Part shown: one piece after another, positions 1 to 9,338 of the stretch | How the letters are laid out: every line of letters starts with the position of its first letter | How positions within the stretch are numbered: position 1 is the stretch's first letter | Source: Alternaria dauci | Taxonomy: Eukaryota > Ascomycota > Dothideomycetes > Pleosporales > Pleosporaceae | Direction: 5' to 3' | NCBI RefSeq assembly: GCF_042100115.1 | Contig: NC_091274.1 | Location: 1,488,001 to 1,552,000 of the forward strand | Length of the DNA: 64,000 nucleotides | The notes under the pieces: generated by a model | Told to the model about the DNA's origin: nothing | The model's database searches: none | Seen by the model: the letters and a program-made list of their open reading frames with translations, nothing else | Program-made: the position numbers and the translations under genes

Positions 1-7
1 CAAGACT

Positions 8-1119
8 ATGTTCGGTCTATTCGAGAGCCCTGAGGACGAGGATGGCAAGAGAAGGACCGAGAAGCGAGTACTGTGCTTTACAGCGAAAGACACCGTGGAC
101 GTGTTCGACGACACCGCACGCATCGAGATACGAGTACATCGAGCAGACGCAAGGAAGCGAGTCGAACGGCAGACAGACGAATACAACAACACAGAGCACG
201 CAAAGATTGGCAAGGGAATCAGGTACGCGCCAGTAGCGCCGCCACAATGTACTGTGCTAACTTGTGCAGCCTCGTCAGTGCTGGGCGTGCAGGACCAGAG
301 CAACCAAAGCGCTTTTACAAGTTCGCCCTCATCGACCCAATCGACCAGCCCTTCGCGACCTTCAGGTACTTTTACCGTACATGGGACCAGTTACGAGGCC
401 TGGGGTTGCTTGCCCAGAATCCCAATGGCGCTGGCGAGGAGAACGACCTTCCTGTGATAGAGCCGCAACAAGGTGATCTTGACAAAGCCGGGGCGGGCAC
501 CAAGGCCTGTAGCACTATCAGCAGAGAATCTGGGGGCAAATTCCATGACTGCCAAGAAAATTTGAATGGACGAGCCGCCACACAAGCGCAAGCCAAAGGC
601 CCCTATAGTCCCATGCGGTCCTTGACTTCGAGGGCGTCGCTACGTCGAGTGGGCGATACAGAACAACCGCGCACCTACGTTCCACGCGGCGCGCCGAGCT
701 TGAAGATGGAAGCATCTGCTGAGCATGTAGGCGGGCCAATACAACAGCGCGATGGCTTCATTAGTACACCAGGCCACTTTTGCCAGCTCTCGATATCACC
801 GTTCATTGAACTAGGACCTCCAGAACCAGCTTCGCGACCTCTTCCTACGCTACCTATGAAGCACGACTTGGAGATGTCCACGTCATACTGCCCACATCCA
901 GCGTATCCTGTAGATGACTGGGCTGTGCGTACTCCTAGTCCGGTCAAATCAGTTCGAGACGGCATATCCACTCCTCCACCGGGTAAACACAGGGAACAAG
1001 GCCGCTCGACTTCTGCCTTGATGAGTGCGATCACATCTGCATGGAGACGCAGAGGTACACAGACGACGGATGGAACGAGAGCGACAGAGGGTACGGAAGA
1101 CGCGCGAAGCTTGCCGTGA
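8..1119 (+). CDS. Hypothetical protein, two exons, about 354 aa
   Basis: Exons 8..222 and 270..1119. The 47-nt intron has a GT donor at 223, a GCTAAC branch site at 256-261 and an acceptor ending at 269. Splicing joins two frames that are each open only on their own side. The ATG at 8 has A at -3, but the frame is also open to the left edge, so an upstream start is possible. The most ordered part follows the intron (about residues 72-120, including the stretch RFYKFALIDPIDQPFATFRY), which could be a small fold. The rest is low complexity, rich in Pro, Ser and Arg, with proline-directed SP/TP sites near the C-terminus. No family was recognised and no function is proposed. The residue pattern looks like a fungal protein with one short conserved segment in a disordered chain. 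Confidence 0.6.
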
Positions 1120-1532
1120 TACTGTTAGCTTGGTGGAGCTGTCGTAGACATCATGCTCGCTTGAAAACAGGCACATCAAGATCGTTAAATTGGTAATCGA
1201 ATGACAGTTGCGAGGAGGAAGGATGCTGCTGTACGCTATTGAACAAACATTTGAGATGTCATGAGGTCAGGCCGCGTAAGATGAAACGTGAGACGCTTGC
1301 CGATCCGCACTATGATGCAAGGCACCACGCGCTGATTCGTTCCAAGGTTCCTCCACAACCCCGCAGAATGCAGCTACCCCAAGCTTCCATCCCAGCTGAC
1401 AGCTTCAACATTGCTGCGTTCTTGCTGCCTCTGTATATACCACCGCGCATCATTCATAGTTCCCATTAGCATATCATCGAGCGTGTTCTTTTGGCATTCG
1501 TCTTGTTCCGTCTGTTGCGCTTGGTCGGCACC
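1120..1532. other. Intergenic, with glutaminase promoter
   Basis: This 413-nt stretch lies between two genes on the same strand. A TATA-like element lies near its right end; otherwise I see no gene. Confidence 0.6.
1434..1439 (+). promoter_or_regulatory. TATA-like box of the glutaminase A gene
   Basis: TATATA lies about 94 nt upstream of the ATG at 1533, at a distance usual for TATA-driven secreted-enzyme genes in ascomycetes. It is supported by sequence and position only. Confidence 0.4.
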
Positions 1533-4124
1533 ATGCGGCCCTCTGCTGTCGCGGCTGCAGCGCTTCTGGCAAGCGTTATAGATGCTTCGGTTCTCCAACC
1601 GCCCGTCCTTCCCTTGATTGTCAGGAATCCGTATCTAAGCACATGGTTGCAAAATGCACGAGAAGAGCCATGGAGCAAATGGCCCATGTTCTGGACTGGA
1701 TCTGAGGTTTGCAGGGCAGAGCCCCCTTGGGCGTGCAACGCTAACAGTGATGCGGACAGGTCGGATTCAGTGTCCTGGCGTCCATTCCAGACTCCAAGGA
1801 GGTATACCCACTGCTTGGTCGACCTCACGACTCTCTGGAGCACAAGGACAAAGAGTATGGGCGATCCGATGGCTTGAAACAGATCTGCTGCTGACTTCCG
1901 TCTGTTCTAGTTACACGGTCGCGTACCCCATATACAAGGGTGCCACATATGACGCATCGACGACCAACCTCACATACTCCATACGAGCGCCCACTACATT
2001 ACATTCAACCAAAGACCTTGAGATCACCTTGTCCTTCCTCTCGCCCATCACCCCGACCTCGACTCTGCGACAAACCATACCAGCGGCTTATCTATCTATA
2101 CACGTTCACGGGTCTTTTGATGTCAACATATACGTTGACGTGAACGGACAATGGGTCAGCGGCAAAAGAGAGAGCCTGATAGAATGGGGGTTGTTCCAAC
2201 ACGTGGCGCCTGGCTTAAAGGACAGATTAAAGACATGGCAAGTCAAGCGACAGGTTGAGCAGCTCTTCACAGAAACGAATGATCAGCCTGAGTGGGGTCA
2301 GCTGCATTTCACCGGCCCTGTCGATGCTCGCCATGAATCAGGCACATCTGCGCTGTTGCGCCAGCGCTTCGCTCGAACTGGGACTTTGCAGAACGAGGTG
2401 GACGGAAACTTCCGAGGCATCATGGATGAAGAACCCGTCTTTGCATTCTCGAAAGCTTTCAAGCTTGCAAACTCGTCCACGGCTGCAATGGAATCCAGCA
2501 GCAACAGCGATAGCATACTGTTTACCATCACTCACATCCAGGACCCAGTGACGCAATATGCATCTGCTCGGGGTCTCACGTTCATGCGACCATTGTGGAA
2601 ATCTTGGTTTCCTCAGGATGACAAGCTCATCCAGTTCCATTACGGCGACTTTGCCATGGCAAGCAGTCTTGCAGGCAACTACTCTGAGCAGTTGCGCATC
2701 GATGCTTATCAATCTGGTTCGACAAACTATGTCGACATCGTTGCCTTGTCCGCACGACAAGTTATGGGCGCCACTAGCTTCTCCGGAACCAAAGAGAACC
2801 CATTGCTCTTCCTCAAGGAAATCTCTTCTAACGGTAACAGTCAGACCGTTGATGTAATCTTTCCCGCTTTCCCATTCTTCCTCTACACACAGCCTAGGTG
2901 GCTGGCGTATCTCCTGGAACCCCTTCTTGAGCACCAGCTGAGCGGTCAGTACCCGAACAAGTATTCTATGCATGACCTTGGCGCACACTTCCCCAACTTG
3001 ACAGGACATGCCGATGGACGGGATGAGTACATGCCAGTCGAGGAGTGTGGCGATATGCTCATCATGGGTCTGGCACTTGTGAACTCCCTTAGTTACAATT
3101 CCGATGCAGAGGCTCAGTCTATCTGGTCGGCTATTGGTAATCATGCAGACCATACCATTGATACAACCAATGCATTCTCTTTGAGCAGGATCGGCTTGCA
3201 CAATGGAGTTGAGTACATCGACGAGACGTGGGGTGGAAGCGTCAAGGGTATCGATCAAGCAAAGAGGTGGTTGGAAGGTAGTTACGATCTGTGGAAGCAG
3301 TGGACTGGATATCTTGTTGAAGACGCTCTTGAGCCCCACAACCAACGTGAGTGTCAATGAAAGACGGCATGAAACTTGGGCTAACAGAACCTACAGTCTG
3401 CACTGATGATTTCGCCGGATGGCTACCGCTGCAAACAAATCTTGCCTTGAAAGGCATTGTTGGTATCAAGGCCTTCAGTGAGATAGCTGACCTCATGGAC
3501 CGACCCGGTGATGCAAAGCACTATCGAAATATCTCCGAAACGTATATCAAGAAGTGGCAGGAGTATGGAATGTCGCGCGATGGCACTCATGCCAAGCTCG
3601 CCTATGATTGGTACGGCAGCTGGACGACTTTATATTCGCTCTACGCCGATGCTGTACTCTGTTTCCACCCTACCATCACGAACACATCAACATCAGAACA
3701 GTCGGACTATGCCTCAGGCAATAATCAAGCTCAGCGGCCCTTGTCGCCTTCAAGGCATTCTTCTGGTCGCACACCCATAACTGATGACTTCATCCCGGAC
3801 GAGATCTACAACCTCCAGAGCGACTGGTACTCTACGGTCATGCAGAAGTACGGACTCCCTCTTGATTCTCGCCACCTATATACCAAGTCCGACTGGGAGT
3901 TTGAGGCCGCTGCCGTTGCAAACAAGACAGTGCGCTCGGAGATCCTCGATCGCGTAGCGCTTTGGTTAAACGAGACAGTCACTGACCGTCCTTTCACGGA
4001 TCTGTATGTCACTGAAGGGAATGGCGGCTTTCCCGGGCCGTGGTTCTTCGCGAGGCCAGTCGTTGGCGGTCACTTTGCGTTCCTGACTTTGGAGAGGGCT
4101 TGCGGTGGTAGTGGCGGAAAGTAA
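1533..4124 (+). CDS. gtaA: Secreted glutaminase A (GtaA family)
   Basis: Four exons, 1533..1706, 1760..1854, 1911..3346 and 3397..4124, give 810 aa. Introns are 53, 56 and 50 nt, and all three splices restore frame. The N-terminus is a signal peptide, followed by the family's opening motif (PLIVRNPYLSTW, then WPMFWTG). The order fits the fungal GtaA proteins: an N-terminal beta domain (DUF5127-like), a central domain (DUF4965-like) containing EECGDM near residue 466, and a C-terminal helical domain (DUF1793-like) starting at CTDDFAGWLPLQ near residue 570. Characterised members hydrolyse L-glutamine to glutamate and ammonia outside the cell. The ARPVVGGHF motif near the C-terminus is present, so the gene looks complete. 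A Ser/Thr/Pro-rich loop near residues 655-690 may be a family-typical insertion. The start at 1533 is chosen because the signal peptide begins there. Confidence 0.93.
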
Positions 4125-4813
4125 GGCAGGATGTATCGGAAAGATAGCGTGCAGAAGCGTAATACGTATGGATTACTGTCATGGCGCTTACTAATCTACG
4201 GTAGCTTACTTGACATTGCGTGGCTCCATTTTTTACCAACATCAACACGACCTAATTTGGTATAGCGCTCCACACTATGGCATCAGATATGGGTTCCAGC
4301 ACTGACCTCATGTGTACCCTATGTGTGAATGTCTTTGAGTTTGAATGCGACCGCCGTACGCGGATTGGCCTAGCTGTTGCCATATCCGGCGTACCCGAGG
4401 TACACGATCTCAGGGATTGCGCCTATCCTAATCAACAACTCTCCATCGCTGCGCAAGTTTGTATCGACGTTCGCAATAATCCAGCACAGCCGAAAGTTGT
4501 ACTCTACCGAGCTTTGAATTGCATTGCGGTTGAACATCGCACTTTCAATCCGAGCTGCATGGCTGTATTGGCCGACCAAGGGGCGGAAACCCGCTTTGTG
4601 CTAAATCTGGAGCACTCACAGCGAGCGAGATATGGCGTTGACGGTTTGGGTAAGCTTTTATCGTCGTCAAAGGACGGTCGACAAACAAAGGGTGCACAGT
4701 CTTGAGATGACACCTTTTTAGCAACCGGCTCTCGAGTCCCCCAGAAATCACGACACGGATTTTCAACACACTGATTTCAGAATCAATTGCTTCACTCATA
4801 TCAAAACGATACT
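4125..4813. other. Intergenic; one doubtful 142-aa ORF
   Basis: The 689-nt stretch holds one ATG-started open frame on the + strand (4277..4705) with six cysteines but no signal peptide, motif or recognised relative. It could be a small lineage-specific gene or chance. The rest looks like the 3' region of gtaA and the 5' region of the next gene. Confidence 0.35.
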
Positions 4814-6220
4814 ATGGTACTTTATCACGCAGACGGGACAGCTGTTAAGGCACATGAACACTATTTGGAACAACAAGCACAGGCCCTCGCGACCGAGTAT
4901 CAGTATCCTGATCAAATCAACGTTTACAACAAGAGAAAGGGTGCACAATCTACCGCCAACGTTCAAATTATCATCGACCCTCAGAACTACAGAACACTCT
5001 ATTGTGAGAGGGAGGGTGACTCGGAAACGCTGAGAGATTTTAGACAAGCCACCGAACACAAATTCTTACCAACTGTTGATCGCCAGACTTTGATGGCTTG
5101 CTCGACCTTTGCCCAAGAACACTTCACATATAATCCAGAGAGTAACGAATTGCATTTACCAGCCTGCCACCCCAGAACGCACGAGAGCGGCCTGGGAAAG
5201 TATGACAGTAATAAACACGGCCCAGATCCGGAGAGCAGAATGACCGAGGAATCAGATGGTCAAATGGCGTTTATAAGGCATGAAGAAATTGAGCAGTACA
5301 TACTTCCATGGCTGAAGAGAGTGCAGCCACAACTTAAGAAGGCTAAGGCACCGCGCAGCGAATCGCCCAGGAAACCGACGACAGTGCCCAAAAGGACGAA
5401 GCTCGCACGATATCTAGTATCGCAATCGGATTCACCTATTGCTATGCGTATACCCGACGCACTTGTGGACAAGATCCACCTCTACAACGCTATGCTACAA
5501 TTGGGTCTGCCCAAGTTCGTACAACTGCCGCTCATTGACGCATTGGTTCTCCAAATGCACCAAACAAACCTTGATGAGTGCGAGCTCGACACACTGGAGC
5601 ATACAGTTGGTCGCTTTTACTCGAAAAGCGTCGCGGTACTCGATCCAGTACTGAATCATTTCATTGGTACATACCCCTTCAGAAGCTTGGGAGATCGCAC
5701 GAACCCAGAGCCCGCGAACCGTAGTGCCAGCCTGGCAGACGATTCGGATGATGCTAGCAGCGAACAAACGGAAGGGATATCAGAAGAAGCCTCGGTGGAA
5801 CCGGAGGCAACAGACGCGACGAGTGAAGAGCAAACCCATAGCACTCCTGAGGAGGCGGATAACGACGAACCAAAGCCCGACTCTAAAGCGTGGAAGAAGA
5901 AGAGGAAATACCTTGAGTATTGCAATGTCCCCGCAAACCGTCAAGACTATATGCATGATACATATATCCAACCCCCCGAGCTAGCAGTCCTTGGTCATAG
6001 TATACGGCATTGGTCTGGCGTCCGTCAGAATCAGAGCACAGCTGCAGCGCATACGGGCTTTCCACTCGCTATAGGAAAGTACAAGAAGTTCGTTCGTCTT
6101 AATTCAATGGATGCGATTGACGTAGAAGACCGATATGAAGAGGAGACTAACCGATTGGCCCATCAGCTAGATTATCAAAACAAACGGCCCGGGAAAAGAC
6201 AGACAATAGACTTGGATTAG
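4814..6220 (+). CDS. Hypothetical protein, 468 aa
   Basis: This single-exon frame begins at the first ATG (4814); the open frame reaches further upstream only through a TTG. The first 150 residues look folded and mixed alpha/beta. A basic linker (about residues 180-205, rich in Lys, Arg and Pro) leads into a helical segment (about residues 215-295) with evenly spaced leucines. Then comes an acidic, Ser/Glu-rich disordered stretch (about 300-360) and a basic tail with KKKRKY and KRPGKRQ, which could serve as nuclear localisation signals. No signal peptide or membrane span is seen. No family was recognised. The arrangement suggests a nuclear protein, but this is inference from composition. A short upstream exon cannot be excluded. 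Confidence 0.6.
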   Translation: MVLYHADGTAVKAHEHYLEQQAQALATEYQYPDQINVYNKRKGAQSTANVQIIIDPQNYRTLYCEREGDSETLRDFRQATEHKFLPTVDRQTLMACSTFAQEHFTYNPESNELHLPACHPRTHESGLGKYDSNKHGPDPESRMTEESDGQMAFIRHEEIEQYILPWLKRVQPQLKKAKAPRSESPRKPTTVPKRTKLARYLVSQSDSPIAMRIPDALVDKIHLYNAMLQLGLPKFVQLPLIDALVLQMHQTNLDECELDTLEHTVGRFYSKSVAVLDPVLNHFIGTYPFRSLGDRTNPEPANRSASLADDSDDASSEQTEGISEEASVEPEATDATSEEQTHSTPEEADNDEPKPDSKAWKKKRKYLEYCNVPANRQDYMHDTYIQPPELAVLGHSIRHWSGVRQNQSTAAAHTGFPLAIGKYKKFVRLNSMDAIDVEDRYEEETNRLAHQLDYQNKRPGKRQTIDLD

Positions 6221-6392
6221 TAAAGAAGGATGAGGAAGTCTCCATGCGTGTTTGATTTCGACTCATCGGGTGCCTTTTTTGTCTTGGTGGTCTCGGTCTT
6301 TCTTGGAATATCATCTTATGCGGTTTCAGTATGTCAAGAATAGTATCTCATACCTTGAACCTAACCTCACGTCAAATCTTCTTACACTTCTA

Positions 6393-7623
6393 CTATCTTT
6401 CAAGATACAGTACATGCCTCTTCCAAACAAACGCAAATTCAGCTGCAACCGGGACAAAAACAACGGTAGCAACAATCTGACCAAAAGTCCAATGCCCATC
6501 CGGGAAACTTCCGCCAGCTTCTTGTATCATATCACTTTGTAGTCGCCGCAATCGAAACAATGCCCAGAATTGTATGATCAAAGCAATCATCACTAGAGTT
6601 TCGATGCCCAGCCTTGCATAGAAGCTGATAACTGTTCCATCAGATACAGTGCGACATCTCGTCAACCAATCCTGCCCGCTATCCACGTTGTCCAAGGCAG
6701 AAGAGACGATTTTAGAGATGATGAAAATGGACAAAAGCAGATAGCTGATGATACCGAAGGCCGTGATGAGATTGCGCTCATTTGAGGTGAGAGTGTGAAC
6801 ACCTTGAAAGCAGACGTCTTCGATTACTTTCCACTCTGCTGGTGTTATGCTGGCATCTGGCGCATCTCCAATTCGGCTTTCACCTGTAATGGGTTAATCA
6901 ACAATAACATCTAGCCTTGTCCCGCCACTCACCGAAGGTGCCTCCCATTCGGGAGAAGAAAGGGCAAAATCCCATCGCCCAGCATATCACAAACAAGAGG
7001 AAACGCTGGCCTGCACGTGCTTCGGATAGAGCCTTAGAAAGTCCATTAGCGTTGCCTTCTGCCTCGTTGACTCCATTGGTCATCAAAGCAATATTCTGAT
7101 GGGATGATCTTCCGGTAATCACACTCGCCGGTGTGGTTTCTGAGAACATGTTTGGACGTAACAACATCGGAAGTAGAGGCAGAAGTGTAAGTGACGAAAC
7201 GAGCCAAGCGATCTCTACCGTGAACCCGCCCATCCCGTCGGCGTTGATCCCAAAGTCTACCCTAGAGAGTGTTATGATGCTTGCAGCCTGGATCGCGAAG
7301 GTGAAGAAGACCGCGTTGTCGAAGGACGTTCTTGTAGCGTTTGCGAGCAATAGCCTCACTACTTTGTGACGACCTTTTGCACTACGCTCAAGCCACAGCG
7401 ACATCGCTACCAGAGATGCGCATATGACACTCTCAAGAACATATCCGATCATCATACCAACCCCACTGATGTCTGGATTGCCGGAGCCCCACAGAGCTTC
7501 GCACACATCTTTCCTGCAATTTTCCACAAGGCTGAAGTTGCCATTTGTGAGGTTCCGAAGTAGGTCAACGTAAGCTGTGAAATCCGTTCGAACCGAAAGT
7601 GCGATGCAGTCTTGTGTGTTCAT
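6393..7623 (-). CDS. Seven-helix membrane protein of unknown function
   Basis: Exons 7623..6933 and 6883..6393 (minus strand) give 393 aa. The 49-nt intron has a GTGAGT donor and TTACAG acceptor. The start is the ATG at 7623; the longer frame starts at TTG. About 50 N-terminal residues carry three cysteines and N-glycosylation sequons, as expected of a short extracellular domain. Seven hydrophobic segments follow: ISGVGMMIGYVLESVICAS, a helix around NAVFFTFAIQAASII, one around EIAWLVSSLTLLPLLPMLL, a polar cytoplasmic-type loop, FLLFVICWAMGFCPFF, GIISYLLLSIFII, LGIETLVMIALIIQFWALF, and IVATVVFVPVAAEFAFVW. A receptor-like or transporter-like role is possible, but no GPCR or rhodopsin motif is visible. 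It diverges from the gene at 7905 across a 281-nt shared promoter. Confidence 0.75.
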
Positions 7624-7829
7624 AGTCGAGAGTTGCAAACAGTAAAGAGAACGATGGGAAGACAGGATGGTTTATTCTGAGTATCGAAGGATGCAAGCAG
7701 ACATGATAGCGCTGTCTCCTTATCGCGGAGCTGAACCTTGGAACTGCCCATTCGTGCTGCGGACCCGTCCCAACAGCTCTGGACCGACGCCACATTGCGG
7801 CTGAAACCTACAAACCGGTACGAGCGAAA

Positions 7830-7837
7830 TATATAAG
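7830..7837 (+). promoter_or_regulatory. TATA box of the single-pass membrane protein gene
   Basis: TATATAAG lies 68-75 nt upstream of the ATG at 7905, within the 281-nt spacer (7624..7904) shared with the divergent seven-helix protein gene. Confidence 0.5.
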
Positions 7838-7904
7838 TCAGGCGGCAGACTGTGAGCCTGGAGTTAAGATAATTAAGTCGTTTTTCTTAACGTCGAAAAG
7901 GGAA

Positions 7905-8670
7905 ATGTCCCTGGTACATCTGCTCCTGCTCATCTTCGTAACCACTATAAGCGCGCAAGCGGTGAGAAACTCACAACTCTTCACTAGCAAGGCTGACTCT
8001 TATCTTGCAGCTCGATGCTATCTCATCCACCTCTCGTCCCTCTACAACAGGCTTGAGCTTTTTCACAGGAACATCTTCTCAGCTTGACGGCCAACCGCCA
8101 GCGTTCATTACCGTAACACGTTCGTCCAAGACGTCCGCGTCTATACCTGCCGGTAGCCCAACGTCAGACCTCGGAATTTCCCCAGATTCCCCAGGCTATT
8201 CCACTGGTATATATTCAACTCTCGGTATTCTCATTTAGTACACTCATTAGTGGGCAGGATACACGGTCGGTACTGCTGTGGGCGGAGCCATTGGCGGGAT
8301 ACTCATTATTTCTTTGCTTATCTTCTGGTAGAGTTTCAGTCGTTACATTGTATTTGTGTATTACTGACTTCCCAGGTTTCGTGCTCACAAGAAGAAGAAA
8401 CAGCGACTATCAATTGGTATTGCGTCTGCATCATCAAACAAGCTCACAGAGAATGAAAAGGAGAAGACCAAAGAGAATGAAAAAAATGAGGCTATTCCAA
8501 AGAGGATACCACAAGACACTAGTCCTGGAGATACTGCGGTAGGAACTGGAACTCATGTGAAAAAGCTAGATGGTGAGCATCCTCTGTGCGCGGACTACAT
8601 GTGAGATATTTGCTGACTTCGTACATCGAACTTAGGTGTGCGAGTGCTAAAGTCTACCAACACGCTGTGA
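7905..8670 (+). CDS. Single-pass Ser/Thr-rich membrane protein
   Basis: Five exons, 7905..7961, 8011..8206, 8258..8327, 8376..8572 and 8636..8670, give 184 aa. Introns are 49, 51, 48 and 63 nt and all junctions keep frame. A signal peptide (residues 1-19) is followed by about 65 residues very rich in Ser, Thr and Pro, a likely O-mannosylated ectodomain. One membrane helix (about residues 85-108) begins TVGTAVGGAIGGILII, a small-residue zipper typical of fungal wall-stress-sensor-like proteins. A KKKK stop-transfer and a charged Lys/Glu-rich cytoplasmic tail follow. The topology resembles Mid2/Wsc-type sensors, but there is no WSC cysteine domain, so family membership is not claimed. If the last intron is retained, the tail ends at a stop just inside it, at 8602, which is a possible splice variant. 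Confidence 0.72.
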
Positions 8671-9338
8671 GATCTGCAATAATTGCCTGGCGGACATGTT
8701 TCCGCATGGTTCGTGAATGTTTTGATCAACTGCGACCGTCAGGACCTACACCATGTGTTTTATCTTTATAGCACTAATCCTAACACTATCGAAATATGTG
8801 AATGATGGCTGCCGTTCATGACTTGGCAGATGTGCGACCAGCATTTATACCAGCACAAAACTCGTGTACATGCATATGTGCTGTGATACCTTTCAGCAAA
8901 GTTCTATGTCCTGCCCCCTCCATAGAAGCCTTCCAAAAATCAGGTCGAAATGCTGCGATTGGGATAAAGCCATTTTGATCAAAGGGGTTGTTGTGGGTTG
9001 TTAAGGGTATGAAGTAAGACGATAGGGATGGTATGCGTTGTGGGCTGTCTGGTTCGTGTAGGAAGCCAGTAGGGGTGTACGTGCACATCAAGATATCCTT
9101 TCGCTAAACCACAAAGGTGGCTCGCATGCTGGAGCACCAAGTGTGCACAAACATAGCGGTTCAGTCTTATGATTGAAATTCATCGCTAATGCCACAAATT
9201 CAAACGAATTATCCGTAGTGTGCAGGAAAGGTGGCTGGAGCCAATCAAAATGTGACATGTTGATAGATTGGGCGTTAGGATACCAAATATCCCATGATCC
9301 CCGTTACATAGACTGAAATTCTGAACTTTGAAATTCTC
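8671..9338. other. Intergenic; one doubtful 90-aa ORF on the minus strand
   Basis: The 668-nt stretch contains one ATG-started frame on the minus strand (9088..8816). It has fairly protein-like composition but no signal peptide or known motif. Nothing else is evident apart from the 3' regions of both flanking genes. Confidence 0.3.

Noticed and set aside
2338..3357. 339-codon open frame on the minus strand
   Set aside because: It lies wholly antisense to the central exon of glutaminase A and has no domain; codon bias of the sense gene keeps the antisense frame open.
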